Shown here one piece after another: positions 38,301-46,926 of a stretch of DNA of 64,000 bases. The notes beneath the pieces are model-generated. The model made no database searches and had not been told where the DNA came from. It worked only from the letters and a program-made list of their open reading frames with translations. Location: contig NZ_CP129970.2 of NCBI RefSeq assembly GCF_030503895.2, positions 1,304,001 through 1,368,000 of the forward strand. Reading direction: 5' to 3'. The position numbers were made by a program, and so were the translations under genes. The DNA comes from Marivirga arenosa (lineage in GTDB: Bacteria > Bacteroidota > Bacteroidia > Cytophagales > Cyclobacteriaceae). Numbering within the stretch: the first letter of the stretch is position 1; each line of letters begins with the position of its first letter.

Positions 38301-41300
38301 TTGCGAATTAACCCAGCTCCCACTTTCAAGACTGAAGTTAGTAGGCGCTGAAATAGTAACCGTTGGTTCAGTTCCTGTATCCATCAACTCTCCAAAATCT
38401 GCCGTCAATTCTATTGTATTATTAGGCAAATTCACCAAAGATTGATTTAAAGACAATGAAGCTATTGGATTTTCTGTATCTATAGAGAATAAATCATTTT
38501 CATCAACCGCTATCATACTGTTATTCGAGATATCCTTTGCAGATGCAATATTTACATCAATATCTTTAATGGTTTGTCCAACATCTACAACATTGTAATA
38601 AGAAGTGTATACCAATCCTGCTACATCCCAGCCACTACTAGTTGCTGAAAATGTAATACTAGTTGTTGGATCTTCACCTATTGTTGGGAAAGTAATAACT
38701 GGGTCTGCCGTTCCATCGGTTATCATTTCTTCATCAAACTCAATACTAATTTGAAAAGCTTCAACCCCTGTATCATCATCCGATATACTTGCTGGAGAAG
38801 CATTAATTGAAACTATTTCTGGTGGCGTTAAATCTTGAAAACTATAAGTTTTATCAATAGTGATTGCCGGAAATAAATATGAACTTTCTTGAAAGTTAAA
38901 ATTAGAACTTATTAAACTAAAAGTAATATCAGGTGTAGAGGCTGGCACCGTTGCACTAACCGCTGCTACAATAAAATAATAGGAGGAATTATTATCAATA
39001 CTCTCAGTTAAAGAAGCAAAAGTAATTTCAGTATTTACACCATTATCATTTACGGATCCAGTTGATATATTTACATCTGCACCATCAAATGTATCATCAG
39101 TTGATGCATACAATCTTATATTACTCAATTTGCCTGTTAATTCCTGATCAGACCCTAAAACAATATCATTAATCTCTGCACTGCTGAGAGCTGTAATGTC
39201 AAAGCCAACTAATATTTCATCCGTAGCACCATTCACTAAATCGCCATCATTATATACTGCTCCGATTTCACTAAGGGTGATTTTTGGATTTACGGTTATC
39301 GTATTACTTGTGGCAATTGAAATTGAATTGCCAGCATCTTCTATCGAAAGGGTACCGTCTCCACTACCTTGATAATTAAAATTTGCCGGAAAATCTAAAA
39401 CTCCATTATTGAAATTAGCAGGAGGGTTTTGAACAGAAATTCCACCGGTACCCAGTGAGTACCCATTTACATAATCCAAATCTAAATTTCCATTTTCATC
39501 AGTTACCTCTACTTGTGGAGCCGTGGTAAAATTTTCAGTTGCATTTATTGTGGTAGGAGAAGGCTCTTGAGTAAAATTAAACTCGGAGGCAATAACTTCA
39601 ACTTTGTTATTTGTGGTACCTGATGAAATGGATGAGGAAGAGGCATCAAATAAACTTGAATTTGATTGAACTGTCATTTTAGAAGGATAAAGTTCAACGA
39701 CTATATTTTTATTATCAATAACAGACGAAATATTATCCTTTAACCGTATTTGAAGCTGAAAATTTGAGGTAGTATTATCGGCAATATATCCTTTTTCTCC
39801 TGCTTGATCACTCTCATTCCCTGAGTACTCAATGATAATACTGTCTGCTAATATATTGACTGCACTTTCATTCCCACCAGAAGTAATATTGACCAATCTT
39901 GCATCTGCAATTATATCATCCCAGCCAATTCCTTCCAATTCAAAATCATCATCAGCCGCAATAGAAAATGCTAATCTATTTAATTCTGTTGGTATTCCAT
40001 CAGTACCATTATCGATAATATTGAAATCGAGAATAGCAACTCTAGCCCCTGAATTATCATTAGTTACCGAATTGATGCTTACGGAAGCAGAATTAAAAAA
40101 AATCGTACCATTAGCAGCAGCTCCTGTTGTTGATGCTGAGGTAGTTCCGGGTGAGGCAGGAGTTACATAACAATTACCATCTGAATTGTAAGCAAATACT
40201 GCAAAGTGATAGGTGGTTGATAAATCTAATCCTGTAACTGTTATACTATTTCCAATCCCATTATAAACGGCTTTATTAGTTCCTGATCCATTCGGTAAAT
40301 CAGACCCTCCAGAAAAATTAGCATCTGCAGAATAGGAGTCCCCTATTACAGGTTCAAATGAAACAGCTGCCCCTTCTTTTACAACTACTAAATATCGGTC
40401 TGCACCTGAAACTGTATTCCAACTTACTGTAATGTTTAAGGGGTTAATATCTGCTGGATCAATAGTATTAAAAGTAGATTGTGCAGCGGGTGGTGCACAA
40501 AGTGTGGTAAAACTATCCAAATCAGGACCTGTCTGTGTGATATAATTTATCGTTGAAGGATCAGCTCCTTCAGCATATGGAATAATATAAAAACTATAGT
40601 TGCTATTTGCATTAAGTGAAGAAAGAGAAACATTACTAGTAGCAGAAGTAGTGTAGCTTACTCCAGCAGGGAATGTTAAATCAGCTGGTGCATTGCCATC
40701 TATCACATCATTTATATCTAAATCAGCAGAATTCTGAGTATATAAAATAAGGTATTTATCAGCATTGGTAACATCATTCCAATTGATATCAGCTGAATTA
40801 GTTGTTATGTTTGAAACTGAAAAGCTTCCTCCATCAGCTTTTCCAGCTGGTGGATCTGATAAGGTCCAAAAAGTTAACTGTGGAGGATTTATTAATCTAT
40901 AATTTAAAGTCGGGACAGTTCCATCGGAATTATAATGTATAACATTTACAGTATATTCACTAGCTTCTGAAAGACCGCTTAATGAAAGACTTGTTATTGT
41001 TTGATCTATTTCCCAATCATAAAATGACCCTAAAATTCCTGCTTGATCATCAGGAGATGATCCATCTTGCAAAGTTGATATATCCCTTGGACCTGACCCT
41101 GGCTCAGCATATAAAACATATCCACCATTATCAGCAGGTGCATAAGCATATTCATCTATTGTAAAAGCTGCTGTACTCGAAGTCTTTGATGCTAAACTTA
41201 AGCCTGTAACTGATGCTGTTGGTTCTGTTGCTAGTGTAAAAAATGATTGCTCTGATGAAGTATAAGTTGGAGTACCACTTGCGTTATCTGCTCCATACAA

Positions 41301-41597
41301 AACATAAAAATATTGCGTTGCCGGACTTAAACCAGTAACTGATCCATTGACGTCTAAAAAGCCATTTACATTTGTTAAGATAGGTGCAGTTAAAGGCGAG
41401 TAAACGCCAGTTTCAGTTCCAAATCTGAATTGATACTCAACACCGACAGCAGCACTAGAGTTTAAAGTACCATTTATTGTAGCAGAACTTACCCCAATAT
41501 TGCTTGCTGGGCTTACACTAACACCTGTAAAAGTCTGAGCTTTTATAAGTTGAACTTGAAGTGTTATTATAATGAAAATGTAAAAATATTTTTTCAT
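32388..41597 (-). CDS. Giant multidomain surface protein with T9SS sorting domain (3069 residues)
   Basis: It has a signal peptide (residues 1-20, ending KAQ), then about four fibronectin-III-like domains (20-490), a region of further beta domains (500-900), at least five Ig-like domains of bacterial adhesins (about 900-1490; for example PPKIEAISSSNTTGSYKEGD), including an SbsA-like one (PFSPANGSLNVSQTKTFAIT), an IPT/TIG-like domain (about 1500-1570), many PKD/gliding-type domains, a jelly-roll segment (about 2540-2740), an Omp28-like part and a type A sorting domain (NLYPNPARDFVNLQF...) at the end. It should be exported by T9SS and held at the surface, acting in adhesion or as a receptor. 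It starts 24 bases after the lipoprotein gene of the six-gene operon and is probably co-transcribed with it. Confidence 0.9.
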   Translation of the reverse strand: MKKYFYIFIIITLQVQLIKAQTFTGVSVSPASNIGVSSATINGTLNSSAAVGVEYQFRFGTETGVYSPLTAPILTNVNGFLDVNGSVTGLSPATQYFYVLYGADNASGTPTYTSSEQSFFTLATEPTASVTGLSLASKTSSTAAFTIDEYAYAPADNGGYVLYAEPGSGPRDISTLQDGSSPDDQAGILGSFYDWEIDQTITSLSLSGLSEASEYTVNVIHYNSDGTVPTLNYRLINPPQLTFWTLSDPPAGKADGGSFSVSNITTNSADINWNDVTNADKYLILYTQNSADLDINDVIDGNAPADLTFPAGVSYTTSATSNVSLSSLNANSNYSFYIIPYAEGADPSTINYITQTGPDLDSFTTLCAPPAAQSTFNTIDPADINPLNITVSWNTVSGADRYLVVVKEGAAVSFEPVIGDSYSADANFSGGSDLPNGSGTNKAVYNGIGNSITVTGLDLSTTYHFAVFAYNSDGNCYVTPASPGTTSASTTGAAANGTIFFNSASVSINSVTNDNSGARVAILDFNIIDNGTDGIPTELNRLAFSIAADDDFELEGIGWDDIIADARLVNITSGGNESAVNILADSIIIEYSGNESDQAGEKGYIADNTTSNFQLQIRLKDNISSVIDNKNIVVELYPSKMTVQSNSSLFDASSSSISSGTTNNKVEVIASEFNFTQEPSPTTINATENFTTAPQVEVTDENGNLDLDYVNGYSLGTGGISVQNPPANFNNGVLDFPANFNYQGSGDGTLSIEDAGNSISIATSNTITVNPKITLSEIGAVYNDGDLVNGATDEILVGFDITALSSAEINDIVLGSDQELTGKLSNIRLYASTDDTFDGADVNISTGSVNDNGVNTEITFASLTESIDNNSSYYFIVAAVSATVPASTPDITFSLISSNFNFQESSYLFPAITIDKTYSFQDLTPPEIVSINASPASISDDDTGVEAFQISIEFDEEMITDGTADPVITFPTIGEDPTTSITFSATSSGWDVAGLVYTSYYNVVDVGQTIKDIDVNIASAKDISNNSMIAVDENDLFSIDTENPIASLSLNQSLVNLPNNTIELTADFGELMDTGTEPTVTISAPTNFSLESGSWVNSQRYVYSFTHDGTEELINNASITISGALDEAGNSMSSTDSDPFNINTIPPKIEAISSSNTTGSYKEGDGPIEITIDFDEIVTLGGTQSPQLILNSSGSAIATYSSHTDDLIVFSYTITAGDNADPLEVLSLDLNGSTIVSSSSLNPAELGLQGNALSDDKQLKIDTQSPFITAITSSTVDGIYGPGEIVNIKVIFNENIQQTGVPPTLNLNTGVSAIFDDITNGNELNFTYTIGGISQGENTNDLAVSSISLSQNEILDLVGNPSDLTLNGANNTLAANKAIIIDTEPPSLDPNPFSPANGSLNVSQTKTFAITLNEQVTGAGTANIRLIDVASGSTLATLDGSTAFSNSSATTLNFNSLAASLQDSTEYYFEFDAGAITDLAGNPLAAFTGVSNWSFTTFGPARIDDFSIAACVGEVFTISGQYFTGVSQILTDVESGSPFEITTFSIDDDNTISFTVPAGTVPGKITLNKINGQDGNTDDASTTSTTAIKVGPSSGQIVLVSVGTDVVCDVPGTEAAPIETAIQFDIVGGSGTYTVQYSDGVNIFTENNYLSGETVQVNPPVSGANTYSIISIIDEDPDLNTCSAADNGVDLVITEYEQSNVEAGGIFDSDLGVSTVAVCLAQDDQVDLSDGALMGVLPSIVGDITSGEWTIVDGPSSGGGGFSSNFSEKTTTSLTPTYYPSLADAAYGSITLRLTSDDPTAPNPCSQDFDEITIVFVNTISVNVGPDLNACIQNDGSGPYVIEPLSATLGGGATSLEWSRNDQYGENGVHDGSWGFAASANATTFTLTSTLENPFYKASPQEIANGLATVGAIPTSGGCGGTPPPEELNININDLPAPTISLAPANVCSGEFGVRFRMSPSSTSSTFEWTLSNEGSDTPGQNDKNSIDGPRTGNIIFVDFKEVTTETVEIITVKEINPITTCESVVQTINVTIKPAPVANITYTGNTTVSQGDPRFLLTGEGGQIGNIQSGGVFSGPGVVQDSDGNYYLDPSILNVTDIFDPADDHIITFTYTDEFGCPASETIRFNVYAENSSFQNLLAQYCVSDEEDIIFVQPSILGDDFEVISIQGPGITELGLQTEIIDGTPTQVFKAVFNPFIAYEDNQAAADPSAVVISFSTREKLNPANVILEAGSQTVRANPLPTLEYQGPEYDMCTYDEPADLEALGSNNQNTYSFILKDTLNQASFPDSLIIGDVNVGLQFDPAPLDVYLDSIGEESIEVWMEYSYTNLNSCSATETFSFIVYKQPEQPLLSSTDLCNINGNIEEASVTNYDGTNPIQELEWFTNVDLTGEPIGNGLTFTPPSELFANSNEVKFYVVRKNVNSSGEDDELCSSNATEITYRLLGVPTLEWNKSSYGSAPIIFTANHNENNVASYDWFINRITDNGLELVYSENQTNIDLKQLTVDFSQYGAGQYQVDFVINTLFNCNTSVSHQIVVVPELSSSSNFSFDFNSSNNEWVSSIDTNNSWEWNQPGDSSSIISESKLWITNANGSYNPGEQSYVYSPVMDISQIEKPAVNFDLWIDVIDNVDGLILEYSTDNLRIEDPNKQWSLLGNFDDGISSGLNWYESSAIRSRPGTDNITASGLVNNNVFGQGWSDETIQDELVKRIQAKHALDVLSQSERSNVMFRFQFKSNNTGFLPDGVAFDNFAIGSLNRNVLVEYFGNEEVNSDATEMDSLNSRFARSTSFTWINYRLNESDPLFVQNASAMLSRIYQYDAYEADNAFSIDGVLNNEFSFSSDAAQNRLNNSLLVSSAVNLSTEISKAADDQLNVKVNYNSNSIFSENARLFVTVLYKEVSGGALETNPAKTYYNVLRGILPQVEGVDVSGNESGQLETSFLATSANDAEPLMVVSFIQDIETGEVFQSDFVTDVPLLSYSNVTSNTALEEMNVNLYPNPARDFVNLQFNSTLNEELSIRVYDMRGSELEAIKLPAGTTQHELSTQSFKTGMYHIIISNDKGAFKRLKFSVMD

Positions 41598-41621
41598 AAA
41601 AATATGCCTTTAAGCATGTAT

Positions 41622-42788
41622 TTATTGTAATCGCCCAAAGGCATCTGTTTTAATTAAAATTAATGTGTTTTCACCTCCGAAAATGGTTTTACCTATAGTA
41701 TAAATACCATCATTTATCATAAGGGCATCCATTAATTCCTCATTTTCATTAGTGCCAAAGGCCTTAGAGAATATTTCACCTCCATTAGCATTTCTTCGGG
41801 AAAAATAGAAGTTGGTTTGTCTATTTTCGGAGCCATCAATCTGTAATGATTGAAAGCCTGTTACCAAATATCCAGATTCCGTTTTCTGTACATTATTCAG
41901 AAAAACATCACCTGATTCACCAAAAACAAAAGAACTTCCACTTTCTTGGCTGTAATAGAATAGTTGATTATTACCGTTTTGTGTTAGTTCTCCAAACACA
42001 ATTGGATTCATATCTATCATCAATAATTTTTCAGCCTTAACAGAAGAAGATAAATTATTTCCGATGTGAATTTCCTGATCATTAACCTGCAACAGATTGG
42101 GTTGTACTTTTGCCAGATAAGACCTGGTTCTATTATAAGCCCATATATATTCTCCAACTGCATTTCTATAGGCTTTTGTAGCGGGTGGAACATCATATTT
42201 TTCTGCCGATTTAATATCGATAATATTGGAACTACTTAAATCAATTCTTCCGATAATGGGATAGGATGTCTGATCTTTAAATTCTTGAGCAATGAATAAT
42301 AATTCATTTTGATCTTCGGCCACCCCGTACAAATTATAGGTAGCAGAATTATGGTGGGTAGTAGCACTTAGCGAATCAAGATTACTGTTAATTTTATAAA
42401 AAACTAAACTACTATCTTCAGCTATGCTATTGATAGAGGTTGAAGCAATTACTATTTCATCATTTGTTAATTTTAGAACATCTTTAGCAGACCAATTTTC
42501 ATTATTTTCAGGTAAATATCTTTCATTTAAAACATTACCGTTTAAATCAATTTTCAGTACGCGAATTTTTCTAATTTGCTCTCCTTGCTCAAAAGAAGTG
42601 GTGTTAGACACAATTAGTAAATTTCCATCCGATAATGACCTAATTGCGATTGGGTTATCTGTACCTCTTCCTTCTAAAATCTTAAAATAATTTTTAGGAG
42701 TTACTGGTTCAAGTCCTTCCTCGGTATTACAAGCTAGCTGCAATAATCCAATGTTGAGAATTAGTATATAAATTAAAAGCTTTCTCAT
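41622..42788 (-). CDS. Propeller-like outer-membrane lipoprotein of unknown function
   Basis: The 388-residue protein has a lipobox (LLQLAC, Cys about 20) and repeated strands such as IAIRSLSDGNLLIVSNTTS and VLKIDLNGNVLNERYL that read as a seven- or six-bladed propeller. I do not recognise a named family. It overlaps the outer membrane protein gene by 4 bases (ATGA) and is followed by the giant T9SS protein gene after 24 bases. It is plausibly an accessory at the outer membrane surface or its inner leaflet for those two proteins. Confidence 0.75.
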   Translation of the reverse strand: MRKLLIYILILNIGLLQLACNTEEGLEPVTPKNYFKILEGRGTDNPIAIRSLSDGNLLIVSNTTSFEQGEQIRKIRVLKIDLNGNVLNERYLPENNENWSAKDVLKLTNDEIVIASTSINSIAEDSSLVFYKINSNLDSLSATTHHNSATYNLYGVAEDQNELLFIAQEFKDQTSYPIIGRIDLSSSNIIDIKSAEKYDVPPATKAYRNAVGEYIWAYNRTRSYLAKVQPNLLQVNDQEIHIGNNLSSSVKAEKLLMIDMNPIVFGELTQNGNNQLFYYSQESGSSFVFGESGDVFLNNVQKTESGYLVTGFQSLQIDGSENRQTNFYFSRRNANGGEIFSKAFGTNENEELMDALMINDGIYTIGKTIFGGENTLILIKTDAFGRLQ

Positions 42789-43807
42789 TTTTTAAGTTCT
42801 GGTTTAAAATATGGAAAACGAATGCCTAATCTTAACCAAATCGCGTGGCCTTTATAATCAAAATTGGAATAAGCAACGCTATTCAATTCTAATCTTTGTT
42901 GTTCTGTCATCGCAGACTTATTTACTTCATCTAAAATTCTATATTGAAATAGCAGTTCAGTGGTGATAAAATTCACACCCAATTCTTTAAAATTGGCTCT
43001 CAACCCTAAAATTCCGCTCATATTAAATTGATTTCTGAAGGATAACATGTCATAATTATTCAACTCTTCCCCTAAGCCATTAAGATTAACACCTGACATC
43101 AATAAATAATGAAAAGATGGCCCAGCTGTGGCTTCCAATAAGAATTTTTTGACCCAAGGAAGTTTATAATTAACTAGAATTGGCATTTCTAACCATTGCT
43201 GTGTTTCTTCAATAATTTGAAAATTATTACCTTCAGCACTTTCTATTGGTCTATTAAGAATTGTATTTCTGAAATTGTAAATAGCTTCTAAATTCGCTGA
43301 AATTTCTTTGGTAATTGGATATTGAAAAAATAAGCCGCCTGATATCCCTAGTGGTAAATCGTAAGTACCTGGAAGTAATAAATTATGATTACTTTCATAC
43401 TGAATCTGCATGATATTGTAGGAAGCACCCCCTTTAAAGCCGAAAAAAAACTTTGGTTCAGCATCAAAATTTTCCGCAAGAATTATCAATTCGATAGGGT
43501 CAGATTCCTCATTTGGTGTAAACTCAGGATTAATCTTAAGAAGTTTTAAATAGGATTTTTCTGCTTCAGCTTGATCTTCATTAAATAAGTGAGATAATGT
43601 TATTAACCTGAGCGCTTCAACTTTTTCCTCCTTTGTAAATCCATCCTCAACACAATTTGATAATAGATTCGAAAGAGTTTTTAGCCTTCCTTCATCATAT
43701 GCATTTCGAGCATCTCTTAAATTTTGAACGCAGGAAGTCTGCGCATTAGCTAAAAAGGAAAATGCCAATATACAGAAGCTTAATATGAATATTTTATTGA
43801 CTGGCAT
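42785..43807 (-). CDS. Outer membrane beta-barrel protein with N-terminal TPR-like domain
   Basis: After a signal peptide (residues 1-22, ending ANAQ) come helical repeats like tetratricopeptides (about 25-110: DARNAYDEGRLKTLSNLLSN...) and then about ten amphipathic strands with the GFKGGASYNIMQIQ-type start of OMP_b-brl barrels. It resembles PorT-like barrels in fold only. Its start overlaps the end of the nSTAND ATPase gene by 14 bases, and its stop overlaps the lipoprotein gene start. Function unknown; it may be the outer membrane end of the membrane-spanning complex suggested by this operon. Confidence 0.8.
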   Translation of the reverse strand: MPVNKIFILSFCILAFSFLANAQTSCVQNLRDARNAYDEGRLKTLSNLLSNCVEDGFTKEEKVEALRLITLSHLFNEDQAEAEKSYLKLLKINPEFTPNEESDPIELIILAENFDAEPKFFFGFKGGASYNIMQIQYESNHNLLLPGTYDLPLGISGGLFFQYPITKEISANLEAIYNFRNTILNRPIESAEGNNFQIIEETQQWLEMPILVNYKLPWVKKFLLEATAGPSFHYLLMSGVNLNGLGEELNNYDMLSFRNQFNMSGILGLRANFKELGVNFITTELLFQYRILDEVNKSAMTEQQRLELNSVAYSNFDYKGHAIWLRLGIRFPYFKPELKK

Positions 43808-46800
43808 CCGTTAATTTTTCAAGGTTTTCACACGTTTTTTCATAATCTAAATCACTGCCTATATAAGTAGCCCATTCCGTTTGTGACATATTTCTGTTTA
43901 ACTCATTGCAAAGTTTATCTCCCATAATTTCTGTAGAATAAGGCCATACTTTTATAAGCCCATCTTCTGATGCTGAGAAAATCCATTTGTTATTTGCACT
44001 AAAATCAGTTGACCAAACCCAGTCATCATGATCAGATAATACTATTGGGGGTTGAGTAATTTCAGAAAGATTCCAAACTCTTACAGTTTTATCTTTAGCA
44101 GCCGATAATAATGCGCTTCCATTATCGCTTACTTTCAGTTCGTCTATTCCTCCCATATGTCCTGTTAATGCATTAGGAGCAGAAAAATTATAGTCAGTGA
44201 ATAGGTTTACAGTTCCATTTATATCACCAATCACGATAAAATTAAATTTAGAGGTAATAGTGCTTAATTCTGCTGAATTGGTAAACATAATCATGGCATC
44301 TTCACCGGCTTTATTAATTTTGACTAAGTCACCATTTTCTGTGGCTAACCAAATATTATCCTTATTCTCTTCAACTGTAAAGTCATTAATTTTTATATCG
44401 GATTGATAAATCTTTTGGCTTTTTCCATTTACCAGTTTCTTAATTGAAGTACCTCCTTCATCCAAAACCCAAATATGATCATCTGCCAAATACATTTTAA
44501 CAAAAGCACCACTTACTCCTTTAATAATTTTAGGATCTGGTCTGTTTTGAGTTAAATCATAACTTTCAATAATGGATTCCCCACTTTCAGTAATGAATTG
44601 CCCTGCTGCAAACATGATGTTATTTTCCTCATCAAAAATCATTGATTTCACAACTCTCCTATTCCTGATTGGTGCAACAGTATCAGCCACCCACTGACTA
44701 GAATTTTTAGTCCATTTTAAAATACTTCCCTGAGCACCCGCTGAATAAAACTCATCATCAGTAATTCCACCTATCACCACTTTAGCAGATTTATTATGTC
44801 CTTTTATTTTATTCGTCAGAGCATGACCAAAATCTTTCAGGGCATAATACAAGCCATCATAAATCTCAGGATCATAATTATAATTACTGTATCGTTTATT
44901 AAAACTGTAGGCTTGCTGAGCTAATAAACCCTTAAGCTGTGGATCATTTAATTGAGGCGCTTTTACCGCAATCGCATTAGCAATTGCTAAATATCTCAAT
45001 TGATCAGCTCTTGATTTCTCTTGTTCGGCTCTTTCCTTTTCTTGATTCGCTTGTTTTTCAGCTTCTCTGGCAGCTATTGCAGCCTCACTTGCTTCTCCTT
45101 CAGCTTTAACGGCTGCTATTCTTCTCTCTTCTGCTAAAGCTGCGGATTGTGTTGCTTGAATTCTTCGTTGCTCGGCTAGATCTGCACTTTCTTCCGCATC
45201 ATTTTTAGCTTCTGTGGCTTCTTCCTCTTTCTGAATTGCTAATAATCTTTGTTCTTCTGCTAACTCTTTCTGTTGTTCTGCAATATCCTTTTGCTCCATA
45301 GCGAGCCTTTCATTACGTTCAGCAACAGTTTGCTGATAGAAAGCATAAATCAAGAACAATACTGATATCACAGTAGCTCCTGCCATAATAAGAGCGGTTA
45401 ATCGAGCTGTTCTTAATCTTCTTTTTTGCTGTAATTCTTTTGCTCTTTGCTCTATTTCATATTCTTCGGCAGAATGTTCTAGGAAAGAAATCGTTCTTTC
45501 ATAAGCTGGATGATAACGCTGACCCCAGACTAATGTTGGATTATGCTTTTCCTTCCAGTTTAAAGCTAATTGTAGATCAGGTGGACGCCACAAACTTGTT
45601 TTTCCCTGTTGAAACATATCAGCAGCCTGAGCAAGCCTTTTATACATAGCAACAGCATCCGCTTCATCATTCACCCAGTTTTTCAAGCGGCTCCAAATTC
45701 TCATAATACTCTCATGAGAAATATCAATAATTGAATTACTATGCAGAGGGACTCCAAATTGCGGTGTTAAAAGAGAGCGGCTAGGGTCTCTAAATTTCTC
45801 AATTACTTGTATGATTTTCTCCTCAGAAGTATTTGCTATAGAAGCTATTTCATGTAGTTGGGTAGGTCTACGGATGCCGTAACTTCCACCCCCTCTTTTT
45901 TCAGTAATCGCCTTAAATAAAAACTCGCAATTTCTTTGTTGTTCCTCGTTTAACTCCTCATAGGCTTCATTGGCATGCATGGATAAAGCCTCTGACATGG
46001 TGCCTATGGCCTCATAATGCTTGATATCTAGTGGCTCATGATCATAATCTCTGAAATGACTCCAATAGTCCCAGGTACGCATTAAAGCATGCTGTAAAAT
46101 TGGAAGCTGATCAGGGTTGTCTCCTAAATCATTTAGTAACTGCTGCGTTAATCTTGGAGCAATTTCAGCGTTTCCTACTGCAACAGGTCCAGTAATAGCT
46201 CTTCTTTTTTGCTCCCTTGTCATCTGAGGAATCAGATATTGACTATCATTAATTTGTCTAGTCAATTCAGGAAACTGTGAACATTCACCAATGAAGTCTG
46301 ATCGCATAGTGATGGCCACATAAATGGGCACATCCGCATGATTTACGGCTTCCATTAATAGGTTAATGAAAGCTAATGTTTCATTAACTGATTGCATATT
46401 TGAAGAGTCCTTAAAGCGGAATAGTTCTTCAAATTGATCAACTAATATTAAATAATTTTTCTCTTCATCTCCTTTAATTTGCATGATGGTTTCAACCAAA
46501 CCAACCGATGAACTCTTAAGAAGAGAAGAGATGATGGTCTGCTTTATTTTAGCATCCTCATCAGATGTTTCTTTCCCCTTTGAGTCAGCCTTGTAAATAG
46601 ATTGTGCCAGATTATCAATGGGCGCTGCTCCAGGACGAGTAACAACAACTTCCCAATTTGTAGAGCGTCCCGTCAGAAAGCCTCCATACAGGATAGGTAA
46701 TACACCACAATAAATAAAAGAAGATTTACCACTTCCTGAAGGACCAATTACTCCTACAAATCTGTGTTGTGAAAGTTTTAGTAATACCTCATCACTTTGG

Positions 46801-46925
46801 CCTTCTCTTCCGAAAAACAGATGACTTTCTTCAATTTTAAAAGGACGCAAGCCAGGGAAAGGATTATTCTTTTTCCCGTATTGTGTGCTTTTACTACTCG
46901 ATATGCTTACTTTTTCCTCTTGCAT
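43794..46925 (-). CDS. nSTAND1 NTPase with membrane helix, coiled coil and WD40 repeats
   Basis: The open frame starts at 46964, but the ATG at 46925 (MQEEKVSISSSK), 1 base after the stop of the TIR-like gene, is preferred; length 1043. The N-terminus has the nSTAND1 block NPFPGLRPFKIEESHLFFGR, Walker A GPSGSGKS (about residue 60) and Walker B YLILVDQFEELF (about 157). Helical C-terminal parts of the STAND module reach about residue 500. One membrane helix (about 505-535) is followed by a long charged coiled coil (about 540-650) and a WD40-like propeller (WNLSEITQ..., IKVWPYST). So the ATPase faces the cytoplasm and the sensor propeller is likely periplasmic. Such STAND proteins oligomerise on ligand binding. 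Confidence 0.9.
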   Translation of the reverse strand: MQEEKVSISSSKSTQYGKKNNPFPGLRPFKIEESHLFFGREGQSDEVLLKLSQHRFVGVIGPSGSGKSSFIYCGVLPILYGGFLTGRSTNWEVVVTRPGAAPIDNLAQSIYKADSKGKETSDEDAKIKQTIISSLLKSSSVGLVETIMQIKGDEEKNYLILVDQFEELFRFKDSSNMQSVNETLAFINLLMEAVNHADVPIYVAITMRSDFIGECSQFPELTRQINDSQYLIPQMTREQKRRAITGPVAVGNAEIAPRLTQQLLNDLGDNPDQLPILQHALMRTWDYWSHFRDYDHEPLDIKHYEAIGTMSEALSMHANEAYEELNEEQQRNCEFLFKAITEKRGGGSYGIRRPTQLHEIASIANTSEEKIIQVIEKFRDPSRSLLTPQFGVPLHSNSIIDISHESIMRIWSRLKNWVNDEADAVAMYKRLAQAADMFQQGKTSLWRPPDLQLALNWKEKHNPTLVWGQRYHPAYERTISFLEHSAEEYEIEQRAKELQQKRRLRTARLTALIMAGATVISVLFLIYAFYQQTVAERNERLAMEQKDIAEQQKELAEEQRLLAIQKEEEATEAKNDAEESADLAEQRRIQATQSAALAEERRIAAVKAEGEASEAAIAAREAEKQANQEKERAEQEKSRADQLRYLAIANAIAVKAPQLNDPQLKGLLAQQAYSFNKRYSNYNYDPEIYDGLYYALKDFGHALTNKIKGHNKSAKVVIGGITDDEFYSAGAQGSILKWTKNSSQWVADTVAPIRNRRVVKSMIFDEENNIMFAAGQFITESGESIIESYDLTQNRPDPKIIKGVSGAFVKMYLADDHIWVLDEGGTSIKKLVNGKSQKIYQSDIKINDFTVEENKDNIWLATENGDLVKINKAGEDAMIMFTNSAELSTITSKFNFIVIGDINGTVNLFTDYNFSAPNALTGHMGGIDELKVSDNGSALLSAAKDKTVRVWNLSEITQPPIVLSDHDDWVWSTDFSANNKWIFSASEDGLIKVWPYSTEIMGDKLCNELNRNMSQTEWATYIGSDLDYEKTCENLEKLTDASQ

Positions 46926-46926
46926 T